Origin: an uncultured Alphaproteobacteria bacterium | GTDB taxonomy: Bacteria > Pseudomonadota > Alphaproteobacteria > RF32 > CAG-239 | NCBI GenBank assembly: GCA_910584385.1 | Contig: CAJUAK010000004.1 | Coordinates: 1 to 64,000, forward strand | Direction of reading: 5' to 3' | Length of the DNA stretch: 64,000 nt | Shown: positions 1 through 8,877 of the stretch, piece after piece | Layout of the letters: each line of letters opens with the position of its first letter | Position numbering within the stretch: the first letter of the stretch is position 1 | Notes under the pieces: model-generated | Database searches by the model: none | What the model was told of the DNA's origin: nothing | The model's input: only the letters and a program-made list of their open reading frames with translations | Made by a program: the position numbers and the translations under genes

Positions 1-1
1 G

Positions 2-943
2 GGATTGAAGACCTGCGGCGGCAAGTGTATTGCAACGACGGCATGTTGCACGAATGGTGCGGAAGGCTGTGGCACAGACCAGAAGTGTGATGGAACAGGC
101 AAATGTGCTGCAAAAACATGTGCTGATATGGGCTGGAAAACTTATAGCGAATATTTTGGCTCAGGCAGTACGACAACGCCTTATATTAAGAGCAGTGTGG
201 GAACACAATGCTGTTATATAAAATGCAGCAGCACAAGGACTTTGAAGAATATTTCAAACTGTGCTGTGGGCGATATTGTTGGCCATATAAGAACTGATTG
301 CAAACCCTTCTGTATGTCATCATTTAACCAGAGCGCAGATAGCGGCTGCGTACAGCCGTTGGGTGTTGTTTTTACTAGCGGATATGCCGTGAGAACAAGC
401 TATGCATCCGATTATGCGAATTGTACAGGGCGGATACCGTGGAAAACGCAGATATCATCTTCAATGCTGTCCAGCATTAGGTCGGCAGCGTTTAAAATAA
501 GTGCTCCGTTGCAGTCAATAGGTTTTTCTGCTGTGAGTAGCACAACAAATGGAAACGGTTATGAAATCTTGGAGATTAAGGCTATAGAACCGTATGATAG
601 TGGTTGTTCGAACAGTAGTAATGAGTGTGTAAATGTTACCTGTGCAACAGCTCAGCCTTGCACAAAGGGATGCAATGAATACTCAACGCAAACGTCCTGC
701 TGTGCATCCGTATGTATACAATGCAAAGAATGTGATAATAGCTCTGATTGTCCTTTTTATAAACCAGTTTGCACGGATGGAATTTGTGGATGCAAAGAAG
801 GTTATAATTTCTATAGTGGTTTATGTTGCAGAAGAGATCCGAGCACTGTAACTCCGGAGGAAGTAAATAACGCTCCTATGGGACCTGGTGTAGCGTCTGG
901 ACAATTGAGTCCAGTACAAGAGATTGCAGGCTGTTATTATTAA
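2..943 (+). CDS. cysteine-rich secreted protein, 5'-truncated by window edge
   Basis: The frame is open from the first bases, so the true start and any signal peptide lie upstream of the window. About 313 residues are visible, containing roughly 33 cysteines. They are densest in the first 40 residues and in the C-terminal third, where closely spaced CxxC and CC pairs resemble small disulphide-knotted (EGF-like) modules. A central stretch of about 110 residues has few cysteines and is rich in Ser, Thr and Gly. The composition points to an exported, disulphide-stabilised surface or periplasmic protein. I do not recognise a named family. A strong hairpin terminator follows the stop codon. Confidence 0.6.
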   Translation, partial: GLKTCGGKCIATTACCTNGAEGCGTDQKCDGTGKCAAKTCADMGWKTYSEYFGSGSTTTPYIKSSVGTQCCYIKCSSTRTLKNISNCAVGDIVGHIRTDCKPFCMSSFNQSADSGCVQPLGVVFTSGYAVRTSYASDYANCTGRIPWKTQISSSMLSSIRSAAFKISAPLQSIGFSAVSSTTNGNGYEILEIKAIEPYDSGCSNSSNECVNVTCATAQPCTKGCNEYSTQTSCCASVCIQCKECDNSSDCPFYKPVCTDGICGCKEGYNFYSGLCCRRDPSTVTPEEVNNAPMGPGVASGQLSPVQEIAGCYY

Positions 944-965
944 AATAAATATTTTATCTTCTTAT

Positions 966-997
966 AAAAAGGTGCCTGCCTTGCATGGCACCTTTTT
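966..997 (+). terminator. intrinsic terminator after the cysteine-rich gene
   Basis: An 11-bp perfect stem (966-976 with 987-997), a 10-nt loop, and arms that begin with A5 and end with T5. It sits 22 nt after the stop codon and reads as a terminator in both directions. Confidence 0.85.
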
Positions 998-1116
998 GTC
1001 TCTCTTGTCAAGAAAGGATGTTTCTTTTTGTCTTAGAGACGATACGATTTTATGATATAAAAGAGGAAAAATAAATGAGCGAACCTGAAAAAGCAATTCT
1101 GATATCAATATAAATA

Positions 1117-1140
1117 TAAAAAAGCCCGCTGGTGCGGGCT
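1117..1140 (-). terminator. intrinsic terminator of the small minus-strand gene
   Basis: A 7-bp GC-rich stem (AGCCCGC/GCGGGCT, 1123-1129 with 1134-1140) with a 4-nt loop, followed on the minus strand by a run of seven T. It lies just downstream of the stop at 1152. Confidence 0.85.
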
Positions 1141-1151
1141 CTTTTATTATA

Positions 1152-1511
1152 TTAAATAGCGCCTTTTTTAGCCCTTTGCCGTGTAACAATTGCTCCGATA
1201 TGGTCAAACTCTTCAAAAGAATGGTAAGCATAATCAACGGCTTTTTTATCGCAGTCATAAAAGACCTTGTTGGCAAGGGACTGAATTGCTTGGTCAATAT
1301 GTTGGAAGGCTGCATTGTAATCTGAATTATAATTGTTTTTAGCTCTTTTTTTCACAATCTGATGATAGGCTGAAATGACTTTTGCCGTTTCATCTGCAGA
1401 ATTGGCATAACCTTTCGCCTCAAAGTCGCTCATGATCTTTGCTGTGGTTTGATAGAAGCATTTATTAGTCAGAATGCTTCTTTGTTTTTTGTTATTGCTA
1501 TCAATTATCAT
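1152..1511 (-). CDS. hypothetical protein, 119 aa
   Basis: A small soluble protein rich in Lys, Ala and Asn, predicted mostly helical, with no signal peptide or membrane segment. It carries no motif I recognise. It is monocistronic: an inverted repeat separates it from secF upstream, and a clear intrinsic terminator follows it. An overlapping frame at 962-1315 on the same strand is lower quality and crosses the terminator, so this frame was chosen. Function unknown. Confidence 0.6.
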   Translation of the reverse strand: MIIDSNNKKQRSILTNKCFYQTTAKIMSDFEAKGYANSADETAKVISAYHQIVKKRAKNNYNSDYNAAFQHIDQAIQSLANKVFYDCDKKAVDYAYHSFEEFDHIGAIVTRQRAKKGAI

Positions 1512-1592
1512 TTTCTGACACCTTTAACAAACAATTACATAAAGCTAATTTAATCTGCCTTTTATGGTTTACAATGCTCTTAACCATAAAAC

Positions 1593-1626
1593 TAACCACA
1601 ATTAAACTATAGTCTAGTTGTGGTTA
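1593..1626 (-). repeat. inverted repeat downstream of secF, possible weak terminator
   Basis: Perfect 9-bp arms, TAACCACAA and TTGTGGTTA, separated by 16 nt. It lies between the end of secF and the start of the next minus-strand gene. On the minus strand it is followed by GTTTTA, so it could be a weak terminator. It could equally be an operator for the downstream gene. Confidence 0.5.
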
Positions 1627-1642
1627 ATTTTAGGTTAAATGG

Positions 1643-2581
1643 TTATTCCACCTTTCCAAAGGGGTTGATATCTTCTTCTTTTCCTTTTGCTCTCAAGTCA
1701 AAGAGGTTAAGCATTCCGCCTGAAACATAAATCGAAGAATATGTTCCGACGATAACGCCCCATACGATAACAAAAGAAAAGCTGCGCAATGTTTCTCCGC
1801 CCCAAATTAATAAGGCAACAGAAGCCAAAAGCGTCGTTACGCCTGTTAACAATGTGCGGGAAAAAATATCATTGATGCTTTTATTCAAAAGTTCAATTTG
1901 CGGCATCTTCTTATATTTGCGCAAATTCTCACGAATGCGGTCATAAGTAACAACCGTATCATTAACAGAGTAACCGGCTAACGTTAAAATCGCCGCAACC
2001 GTCGTTAAGCTGAAATCAAATCCAAAGAGGGACAATAAGCCGACTGTTGTAATGATATCATGAAATAATCCGACCAAAGCGCCGATTGCGAACTGCCATT
2101 CAAAACGAAACCAAATATATAAGGAAATGCCAAGCATGGCAATAAGCGAAGCAACAACGCCGGCAATTTTTAATTCATCGCCGACCTGCGGCCCGACCAA
2201 TTCAATACGGCGAAATTCCATATCTGCGCCAAGAAGCGATTTTATTTCGTTAATCGCAGCCATCTGCTCTTTTTCATCCATATTTTTTGCTTGGGCACGA
2301 ATCATTATTTCCTGCCCGCTGTCGCCGATGGTTTGCAAGTTAACTTCGCCAATGTTCAATTGTGAAAGCTCACTGCGGACTTTTTCCAAATCTATTTGGT
2401 TTTCGCTTTTAACTTCCATTAAAATGCCGCCGGAAAAATCAATGCCATAATTAAAACCTTTCACGGCGATAACAATAAAGGACAAGACAACCATGGCGAT
2501 GGAAAGCGTATAAGTAAACTTTCTGGCGCCCATAAAATCAATTTTTGTGTCTTTTGTAATCCAACTAAGTGCTTTTATCAT
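1643..2581 (-). CDS. secF: protein translocase subunit SecF
   Basis: SecF of the SecDF-YajC complex, which uses the proton motive force to help the SecYEG/SecA translocon complete protein export at the inner membrane. At 312 aa it has the usual size. The first transmembrane helix at about residues 25-45 is followed by the conserved GIDFSGG motif. A periplasmic domain comes next, then a block of five helices from about residue 135 carrying the SecF-type segment around NDTVVTYDRIREN. It is the third gene of yajC-secD-secF, starting 21 nt after secD. Very secure. Confidence 0.97.
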   Translation of the reverse strand: MIKALSWITKDTKIDFMGARKFTYTLSIAMVVLSFIVIAVKGFNYGIDFSGGILMEVKSENQIDLEKVRSELSQLNIGEVNLQTIGDSGQEIMIRAQAKNMDEKEQMAAINEIKSLLGADMEFRRIELVGPQVGDELKIAGVVASLIAMLGISLYIWFRFEWQFAIGALVGLFHDIITTVGLLSLFGFDFSLTTVAAILTLAGYSVNDTVVTYDRIRENLRKYKKMPQIELLNKSINDIFSRTLLTGVTTLLASVALLIWGGETLRSFSFVIVWGVIVGTYSSIYVSGGMLNLFDLRAKGKEEDINPFGKVE

Positions 2582-2602
2582 TTTATCTTTTTCCTTAATT
2601 TT

Positions 2603-4147
2603 CTAAATTGGCAGGCGTGTCGGTTTGCATTTGCTAATCCATGTTGAAATGATAACGCGGGTAACGGTTACCGATGTAAACATGGAGGTGGCAATACCGA
2701 TGGTCAATGTAACGGCGAAGCCTCTGACCGGTCCGGTGCCAAAATAAAACAGCACAAACGCGGCAACCAGTGTCGTGAGGTTTGAATCCAAAATTGTCGC
2801 CCAAGCTTCTCTGAAGCCAGTTTCTGCGGCATCTTTAGTCGAACGCCCGTTGTTGACTTCTTCGCGCATTCTTTCAAAAATAAGTACGTTAGAGTCAACG
2901 GCCATGCCGATTGTCAAAATGATACCTGCAATGCCGGGAAGGGTTAATGTTGCTCCCATAAAGCTCAAAGCGCCAAGCATCAAGACCAGGTTGAGAAGGA
3001 CGGTTACGGTCGTAAACACGCCAAAGAGTCCATAGGCGGCAATCATAAAGATAATAACCGCAATCAAGCCGATAACGCATGCCATTTCGCCTTGGGCAAT
3101 AGAGTCAGCACCCAAACCGGCGCCGACAGTCCTTTCTTCCAAAACTTCCAACGGGGCGGGCAATGCGCCTGAACGCAGCAGCAAAGCCAGGTCATTGGCT
3201 GATTCCATGGTGAAGTTTCCGGTAATAACGCCGGAACCGCCCAAAATCGCGCTTTGGATTGTCGGGGCAGAAATAACTTCATTATCCAAAACAATGGCTA
3301 ATCTCTCGCCAATGTTGTTTTTTGTTGCTTCGCCAAATTTTTTTCCGCCGAAAGAATTAAATTTGAATGAAACCACCGGCTGCCCTTCTTGGAAGGAAAC
3401 CTGTGCATCAACAAGGTTTTCGCCGCTGACGACCGGCTTGCGGGAAACAACATATGTTTCGCCGGCTTCGCCCTGAACCAGCTTAGAATTGGCTGAAAGC
3501 CTTCCGCGTCTGGCGTCTGCAGCCGTAGAAGAGGAATCAACCATATGGAATGCCATTTTGGCTGTTTTTCCAAGCAATGTTTTAACATATTCGGGATTCT
3601 GCAATCCAGGAAGCTGAACAACAATGCGGTCATCGCCCTGGCTTTGGATAACAGGTTCTTTTGTTCCGAGCTCGTCAATACGGCGGCGGACGATTTCAAT
3701 AGATTGTTCGACCACTTTGCGCTTCAGGTTGTTCAAAGCAATATCGCTGTAGCTGATTTCGATTGAACCGTCATCGCCTTCGGCAACATTCAAATCCGTA
3801 TCGATTTTCCGGAATGCGGAAATCGCTTTGCTGCGGGAGTTGGCGTTGTCAATTTTTACATTAACTTTGTCTTCGCCGGCACGCAGCCCCTGGTAACGGA
3901 TTCTGTTTTCTCTCAAAACCTGGCGGACGGAGTCTTCGATAGACGACATTCTTTCTTTGATGACATCGTCAATTTTAACTTCAAGCAGCAGGTTTGAACC
4001 GCCCTGCAAATCAAGCCCGAGGTTTACCGGCTGCCACCATTTGGGCAAAGAGTCTTTGTTCGGAAGGATGTTGGGCAAAGCATAAAAGACGCCCAACAGG
4101 CAAATAGCTATAATGATAGCAATTCTTGTTCTGGATAATTTATACAT
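2603..4147 (-). CDS. secD: protein translocase subunit SecD
   Basis: SecD, partner of SecF in proton-driven protein export. It is 514 aa, shorter than the 615-aa E. coli protein but normal for Alphaproteobacteria. An N-terminal helix at residues 8-26 precedes the GLDLQGG motif. Next come the periplasmic P1 domain (with IVVQLPGLQNP) and the P4 region. The RND-type transmembrane block starts at about residue 355 and carries the AVDSNVLIFERMREE signature. It lies 11 nt after yajC and in the same transcript as secF. Confidence 0.97.
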   Translation of the reverse strand: MYKLSRTRIAIIIAICLLGVFYALPNILPNKDSLPKWWQPVNLGLDLQGGSNLLLEVKIDDVIKERMSSIEDSVRQVLRENRIRYQGLRAGEDKVNVKIDNANSRSKAISAFRKIDTDLNVAEGDDGSIEISYSDIALNNLKRKVVEQSIEIVRRRIDELGTKEPVIQSQGDDRIVVQLPGLQNPEYVKTLLGKTAKMAFHMVDSSSTAADARRGRLSANSKLVQGEAGETYVVSRKPVVSGENLVDAQVSFQEGQPVVSFKFNSFGGKKFGEATKNNIGERLAIVLDNEVISAPTIQSAILGGSGVITGNFTMESANDLALLLRSGALPAPLEVLEERTVGAGLGADSIAQGEMACVIGLIAVIIFMIAAYGLFGVFTTVTVLLNLVLMLGALSFMGATLTLPGIAGIILTIGMAVDSNVLIFERMREEVNNGRSTKDAAETGFREAWATILDSNLTTLVAAFVLFYFGTGPVRGFAVTLTIGIATSMFTSVTVTRVIISTWISKCKPTRLPI

Positions 4148-4158
4148 CTGGAAACCTT

Positions 4159-4578
4159 TTACTTCTTCGTTTTATTTGTATTTGCCGGTTTTTTGGCTTT
4201 TGTCTTTTTTGCAGCCTGTGCCGCAGCCTCTTTGATTGCAGCAGTTTTAGCTTTGGCCTGGGCTTCTTCCGGGGCAAGAACGTCGCGGATTGTGCCGCGG
4301 TTTACTTCAACTTCAATCCCTTTAGCGATTTCAACGGTTAAATCCGTAGCGCTGTCGGCTTTGACAACTGTTGCATAAATGCCGCCGCCGGTAATAACCT
4401 TATCGCCTTTTTTTATGGCGTTAAGCATAGCTTCATGTTGTCTGATTTTCTTTTGCTGCGGACGGATAAGAAGCAAATAGAAAATGACAAAAATAAGTCC
4501 AAGCTGAATGAGCGTTCCGGAAAGGGAGCCGGTTGTCCCCATGGCGCCGCTCTGAGCAAAAGCTTCATTGATAAACAT
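4159..4578 (-). CDS. yajC: Sec translocase accessory subunit YajC
   Basis: Small single-pass subunit that associates with SecDF. One transmembrane helix at about residues 20-42 is followed by the family motif LLIRPQQKK and a soluble domain typical of YajC. At 139 aa it is longer than the roughly 110-aa E. coli protein because of a C-terminal tail of about 35 residues made almost entirely of Ala and Lys. A strong ribosome binding site (AAGGAGG) lies 6 nt before the ATG. It heads the yajC-secD-secF operon, preceded by a heat-shock-like promoter. Confidence 0.95.
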   Translation of the reverse strand: MFINEAFAQSGAMGTTGSLSGTLIQLGLIFVIFYLLLIRPQQKKIRQHEAMLNAIKKGDKVITGGGIYATVVKADSATDLTVEIAKGIEVEVNRGTIRDVLAPEEAQAKAKTAAIKEAAAQAAKKTKAKKPANTNKTKK

Positions 4579-4634
4579 GTTTTCCTCCTTATTTGCAAAT
4601 AACTTTTGATAAGATAAACCAAAAATTTAGTTAT

Positions 4635-4663
4635 ATATAGGGTAAAAAAACAGATATCACAAG
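4635..4663 (-). promoter_or_regulatory. RpoH-like promoter of yajC-secD-secF
   Basis: On the minus strand the sequence reads CTTG, 18 nt, CCTATAT. This fits the alphaproteobacterial heat-shock promoter consensus CTTG-N16-18-CYTATNT. It lies about 57 nt before the yajC start. The promoter in front of dnaK in this window has the same elements and the same 18-nt spacing. Confidence 0.5.
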
Positions 4664-4679
4664 CTTTTTCTGTATGGAT

Positions 4680-5324
4680 TTAGCGCCCGTCTGCCCGTTT
4701 GTGGCTGTTTTGGCAGATTCGTGAGAAAACAGCGGCATCCAAGCGTGAAGCGATTGTGTCCGGCGTAAAGGTTATAGCGGTTATTCCAAGCCTTTGCGCG
4801 GATTCTGTATTAATCTTTTTATCGTCAATGAAAATCATTTCTGAAAAGTGGCAGCCCAGGTTGGAGCGTACGGCTTCAAAAATTTGCGGATTCGGCTTAA
4901 GCAGGCCAAGCTCAAAAGAGGTAAAGCAATGTTCTTTTTTTACCAAATCCCAGCAATTCCCGGTATCTTTTAAGATGGGAAGCGCATTGGAAAGGATGCA
5001 GTTTTCAATGCCGCTTTTAACCATTTTCCCCATCATTTTCCGGGTAATTTCAAAATCGGCGCTGACACCCTGGTGCAGGGCTTTGTTTATTTCTGCCGGG
5101 CGGCTCGCCCGCCAGGGGATGCTATAGAGGATGCACAGGTCTCTGCTCCAGTCGGAAAAAGAGATATCGCCTTTCATAAAAGCATCATAATCGAGCTTTT
5201 TCAGATTCGTTTGGTAGGTTTCCAAGTTGGTTGTGTTTTCGCGGCACCATTTGTCGAGCGGCCGGAAGGAAAAAACATAAATGACTTTGCCCATGTCCCA
5301 AATGCAATATTTGTATTTTGCCAT
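4680..5324 (-). CDS. HAD-superfamily hydrolase, YihX-like
   Basis: HAD-fold phosphatase of 214 aa. Motif I reads WDMGKV (Asp10), with Gly in place of the second Asp as in YihX-type members (DLGNV). Motif II is the SNA segment at about residue 115, motif III the Lys of KPNPQIF, and motif IV FIDDKK. A helical cap lies between motifs I and II. The natural substrate is probably a sugar phosphate or other small phosphoester, by family analogy only. It starts 3 nt after nlpD ends, so the two are probably co-transcribed. Confidence 0.8.
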   Translation of the reverse strand: MAKYKYCIWDMGKVIYVFSFRPLDKWCRENTTNLETYQTNLKKLDYDAFMKGDISFSDWSRDLCILYSIPWRASRPAEINKALHQGVSADFEITRKMMGKMVKSGIENCILSNALPILKDTGNCWDLVKKEHCFTSFELGLLKPNPQIFEAVRSNLGCHFSEMIFIDDKKINTESAQRLGITAITFTPDTIASRLDAAVFSRICQNSHKRADGR

Positions 5325-5327
5325 GGG

Positions 5328-6275
5328 CTACCTCAAATAATTTGCCGGATTAACAGCTTTTTTTCCGGCCCGGATTTCGAAATGCAGCTGCGGGGAGTTG
5401 ACGCCGCCGGTGCTGCCGACCGTGGCAATTTTTTCGCCTTTTTTCACTTTGTCGCCTTTTTTGACGGTCAGCCGGTCATTATGCGCATAAGCGGTTACCC
5501 AGCCGTCAGAATGCTTAATGAGGATAAGGTTTCCGAAACCTTTTAATTCATTTCCGGCATAAGCGACAGTCCCGGCGTCGGCGGCTTTTACGGTGGTTCC
5601 GAGAGGCGCTTTTATATTGATGCCGTCATTTGTCCGCCCTTTGCCGATGGACCCAAAGCGGGAAATAATGCTGCCTCTGACCGGCCAGTCAAATTTTGTT
5701 TTTCGGGGTTTGACATAAGACGGGCTGGCGCTGCGGGAACTTTGCTGCTTTTTGTAAGATGCCGTTTTCTGCGGCGTGCTTCGGGATGATGATTTTGCCG
5801 AACTGCTTTTTTTCCAAGGCAACCAGGAAGTGCTGTCTTGCCGGGCGGCGGGAGCTGCCGCATAGGTTCCGCTCTCGACAACGCTCCCGGGCAAAGTCAG
5901 CCGCTGCCCGATATTAAGGGCATAAGGCGCATAAAGGCGGTTTGTTTTGCTGAGCGAGCTCATATCGACATTATATTTTTTTGAAATGCTGTATAAGGTG
6001 TCGCCCTTTTGCACGATGTGGTATTTTGTTGTGGGGAGGTACAGCCTTCTTCCGATATTCAGCGTATAAGGCGGCGAAAGCCTGTTGGTTTCGATAAGTT
6101 CCCTTATCGGGACATTATAACGCCGGGCAATGCTGTACAAAGTATCGCCTTTTTGCACGGTTATGCTCTCCGGATTCCCGCCCCACCAATTAAAATTGTC
6201 GTTAAATAACGGAATTCTGTAACTGGAGCAGCCGGTCAAAACGCATAATATCAGTATAACGGCCAGTCTTTTCAT
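5328..6275 (-). CDS. nlpD: LysM/LytM-domain lipoprotein, NlpD-type amidase activator
   Basis: An outer-membrane lipoprotein: the signal peptide ends in the lipobox LTGC (Cys16). Two LysM peptidoglycan-binding repeats follow (about residues 39-82 and 85-128), then a Ser/Lys-rich linker, then a C-terminal M23/LytM domain (about 195-315). The first zinc ligand is missing: NDGINI replaces the HxGxD pattern of active enzymes, although AHND and LHFEIR remain. This matches NlpD, whose degenerate LytM domain activates cell-wall amidases during division instead of cutting peptidoglycan. An EnvC-like role is an alternative. Confidence 0.85.
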   Translation of the reverse strand: MKRLAVILILCVLTGCSSYRIPLFNDNFNWWGGNPESITVQKGDTLYSIARRYNVPIRELIETNRLSPPYTLNIGRRLYLPTTKYHIVQKGDTLYSISKKYNVDMSSLSKTNRLYAPYALNIGQRLTLPGSVVESGTYAAAPAARQDSTSWLPWKKSSSAKSSSRSTPQKTASYKKQQSSRSASPSYVKPRKTKFDWPVRGSIISRFGSIGKGRTNDGINIKAPLGTTVKAADAGTVAYAGNELKGFGNLILIKHSDGWVTAYAHNDRLTVKKGDKVKKGEKIATVGSTGGVNSPQLHFEIRAGKKAVNPANYLR

Positions 6276-6348
6276 AATATATGGGCTATCATAGAATTAT
6301 TAATTTTTATTGAATGCAGCCAAAGTTAAAAGAAAGGTGAAATAGAGA

Positions 6349-6377
6349 TTGCAATTTGAATAAAAAAACACTAATTT
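6349..6377 (+). promoter_or_regulatory. sigma70-type promoter of the suf operon
   Basis: TTGCAA and TAATTT separated by 17 nt, with the predicted transcript start about 18 nt before the sufB ATG. AAGGA serves as the ribosome binding site. I saw no convincing Fe-S regulator (IscR-type) box. Confidence 0.5.
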
Positions 6378-6401
6378 TAGGACAGTTAATAAGGATAAAA
6401 A

Positions 6402-7847
6402 ATGAATAAGATAACAAAAATCGCCGATGAAAGCGGAGAAAAATATAAATACGGCTTTGTAACGGACATTGAATCCGAACAGGTTCCTGCCGGTTTGAAT
6501 GAAGATATTATCCGCCTGATTTCTGCCAAAAAGCAAGAACCGGACTGGCTGCTTGATTTCAGGCTGAAAGCTTATGCGCATTGGAAAACGATGAAGGAAC
6601 CCGCCTGGGCAAAGCTCAGCTATGATAAAATTAATTATCAGGATTTGGCTTATTATGCGGCGCCGAAGCAGAAAGCGGCTCCCAAATCTTTGGATGAGGT
6701 TGATCCCGAACTCCTGAAAACTTATGAAAAATTAGGGATTCCCCTGAAAGAACAGGAAGCTTTGGCCGGCGTTGTCGCGGTGGATGCGGTTTTTGACAGC
6801 GTTTCCGTTGCCACGACATATCGCGCAAAGCTTGCCGAGCAAGGCGTGATTTTTTGCTCGATTTCCGAAGCCGTCCGCGAGCATCCTGAATTGGTGAAGC
6901 AATATTTAGGCTCTGTAGTGCCTTATACCGATAACTTCTTTGCCTGTTTGAATTGTGCGGTCTTTACCGACGGTTCTTTTGTATATATTCCAAAGGGCGT
7001 GCGCTGCCCGATGGAACTTTCCACTTATTTCCGCATTAATGCCAAAAATACGGGGCAGTTTGAACGCACGCTGATTATTGCCGATGATGACAGCTATGTG
7101 TCTTATTTGGAAGGCTGCACGGCGCCGCAGCGTGATGAAAACCAACTGCATGCCGCGATTGTGGAAATTGTGGTTAACAAAAATGCCGAAGTAAAATATT
7201 CCACGGTGCAAAACTGGTATCCGGGCGATAAAGACGGCAAAGGCGGCGTGTATAATTTTGTAACCAAACGCGGCGCCTGCCGGGGAGAAAATGCCAAATT
7301 ATCCTGGACACAGGTTGAAACAGGTTCTGCTGTAACCTGGAAATACCCTTCTTGCATTCTGCAGGGTGATAATTCCGTCGGCGAATTTTATTCAGTGGCG
7401 CTGACAAATAATTACCAACAGGCAGATACCGGCACAAAAATGATTCATATTGGCAAGAACACAAGTTCAAGAATTGTGTCAAAAGGAATTTCCGCCGGAC
7501 ATTCCAACCAAACCTACCGCGGTTTGGTAAAGGTTGTCCCCGGGGCGCAAAATGCCAGAAATTATTCGCAATGCGACAGCCTGCTGATTGGTTCGTCCTG
7601 CGGATCGCATACGGTGCCATACATTGAAAACAGATGTAAAAATGCTGTGATCGAACATGAAGCGACAACATCAAAAATTAGCGATGAACAGCTTTTTTAC
7701 TGCCTTCAGCGCGGCATTTCCAATGAAGACGCCGTCAGCCTGATTGTTAACGGATTCTGCAAGGAAGTTATGCAGCATTTGCCGATGGAATTTGCAATTG
7801 AAGCGGCAAAATTGATTAATATAAGTTTGGAAGGAAGTATCGGATGA
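6402..7847 (+). CDS. sufB: Fe-S cluster scaffold SufB
   Basis: SufB is the core of the SufBC2D scaffold on which Fe-S clusters are built from sulfur supplied by SufS/SufE. The 481-aa length is standard. Signatures include [27 protein letters not shown] and the C-terminal block [14 protein letters not shown] followed by EHEATTSKI, which holds conserved cluster and sulfur-acceptor residues. It is the first gene of sufB-mazG-like-sufC-sufD-sufS. Its TGA overlaps the next ATG (ATGA), so translation is probably coupled. Confidence 0.98.
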   Translation: MNKITKIADESGEKYKYGFVTDIESEQVPAGLNEDIIRLISAKKQEPDWLLDFRLKAYAHWKTMKEPAWAKLSYDKINYQDLAYYAAPKQKAAPKSLDEVDPELLKTYEKLGIPLKEQEALAGVVAVDAVFDSVSVATTYRAKLAEQGVIFCSISEAVREHPELVKQYLGSVVPYTDNFFACLNCAVFTDGSFVYIPKGVRCPMELSTYFRINAKNTGQFERTLIIADDDSYVSYLEGCTAPQRDENQLHAAIVEIVVNKNAEVKYSTVQNWYPGDKDGKGGVYNFVTKRGACRGENAKLSWTQVETGSAVTWKYPSCILQGDNSVGEFYSVALTNNYQQADTGTKMIHIGKNTSSRIVSKGISAGHSNQTYRGLVKVVPGAQNARNYSQCDSLLIGSSCGSHTVPYIENRCKNAVIEHEATTSKISDEQLFYCLQRGISNEDAVSLIVNGFCKEVMQHLPMEFAIEAAKLINISLEGSIG

Positions 7848-8122
7848 TTAATAAGACTTTGAAAAGGGCGCTTGAAACTTGGGGTTCAGAAGCGCAGATG
7901 CTGATGGTCGTTGAAGAGATGTCTGAATTAATGAAAGAAGTTCTGAAAAACATTAATCGCAAAAAAGATAATGTTGCTGAAATTATTGAAGAAACCGCCG
8001 ATGTGGAAATTATGCTTGAACAGCTCAAAGAAAATTATCATATCGCGGAAAAGGTTGCCGCTTATAAGGAGCAGAAGATTAAACTGATTGAACAGCGATT
8101 AAATGATTGGGATAAAAGATAA
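7844..8122 (+). CDS. MazG-like nucleotide pyrophosphohydrolase inside the suf operon
   Basis: A 92-aa all-alpha protein with the two acidic helices of the MazG/dUTPase-2 NTP pyrophosphatase fold. VVEEMSEL (about residues 23-30) supplies an ExxE motif, and [13 protein letters not shown] (about 46-58) the second ExxD/E set that binds Mg2+. The family hydrolyses (d)NTPs to monophosphates. It overlaps sufB by 4 nt and sufC by 1 nt, so it is locked into the Fe-S operon. I know of no established role for MazG in SUF assembly. The fold assignment is fairly secure; substrate unknown. Confidence 0.75.
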   Translation: MINKTLKRALETWGSEAQMLMVVEEMSELMKEVLKNINRKKDNVAEIIEETADVEIMLEQLKENYHIAEKVAAYKEQKIKLIEQRLNDWDKR

Positions 8123-8877
8123 TGACAACGCCGTTATTGGAAATAGAAGACTTGCACGCCAGAGTTGGCGAAAAAGAGATTATAAAAGGCTTTAACCTGA
8201 CAATCAATCCCGGGGAAGTCCATGCGATTATGGGGCCGAACGGCGCGGGAAAGTCAACGCTTTCTTATGTTTTGAGCGGCAAGCCCGGATATGAGGTAAC
8301 ATCAGGAAGCATTAAGTTTAAGGGAAAAGATTTGCTGGCCTTGAGTCCGGAAGAACGCGCGCGGGAAGGCATCTTTTTATGCATGCAGTATCCGGTTGAA
8401 ATTCCCGGCGTGCCGATGGCTTCCTTTTTAAAACATTCTCTGAATGCCGTCCGCAAACATCAAAACCTGCCGGAGCTTGATACGGTCAGTTTCATGAAAT
8501 TGCTCAAAGAAGAAGGCGCCAAACTTGGCATAAACAATGAAATGATGAAGCGCTTTGTAAATGTCGGCTTTTCCGGCGGAGAGAAAAAACGTATGGAAAC
8601 ATTGCAAATGGCTTTGCTTAAACCGGTATTTTCCATTTTGGACGAAGCGGATTCCGGTTTGGATATTGATGCGCTGAAGGTTGTTTCCGAAGGGGTAAAT
8701 TCTTTAAGAAACGGCGAAAATTCATTTTTAGTCATTACGCATTATCAACGCTTGTTAAATTACATTGTGCCTGATTTCGTCCATGTCTTTGCCGACGGGC
8801 ATATTGTGAAATCAGGAAACAAGGAATTGGCTTTGGAATTGGAAGAAAGCGGCTATGCAGAATTTATTGCAAAATAA
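8122..8877 (+). CDS. sufC: Fe-S assembly ATPase SufC
   Basis: ABC-type ATPase of the SufBC2D complex, which drives conformational change for cluster assembly. It is 251 aa. Walker A is GPNGAGKST (about residues 37-45), the ABC signature is [10 protein letters not shown], and Walker B reads [13 protein letters not shown], the SufC form of the motif. The start overlaps the upstream stop (TAATG), and its 3' end overlaps sufD by 23 nt. Confidence 0.98.
   Translation: MTTPLLEIEDLHARVGEKEIIKGFNLTINPGEVHAIMGPNGAGKSTLSYVLSGKPGYEVTSGSIKFKGKDLLALSPEERAREGIFLCMQYPVEIPGVPMASFLKHSLNAVRKHQNLPELDTVSFMKLLKEEGAKLGINNEMMKRFVNVGFSGGEKKRMETLQMALLKPVFSILDEADSGLDIDALKVVSEGVNSLRNGENSFLVITHYQRLLNYIVPDFVHVFADGHIVKSGNKELALELEESGYAEFIAK

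Noticed and set aside
962..1315. 117-codon minus-strand frame overlapping the 119-aa gene
   Set aside because: It runs through two hairpin terminators and competes with a better-placed frame.
7174..7674. 166-codon open frame antisense to sufB
   Set aside because: SufB is certain on the plus strand; composition of the antisense frame is typical of shadow translation.
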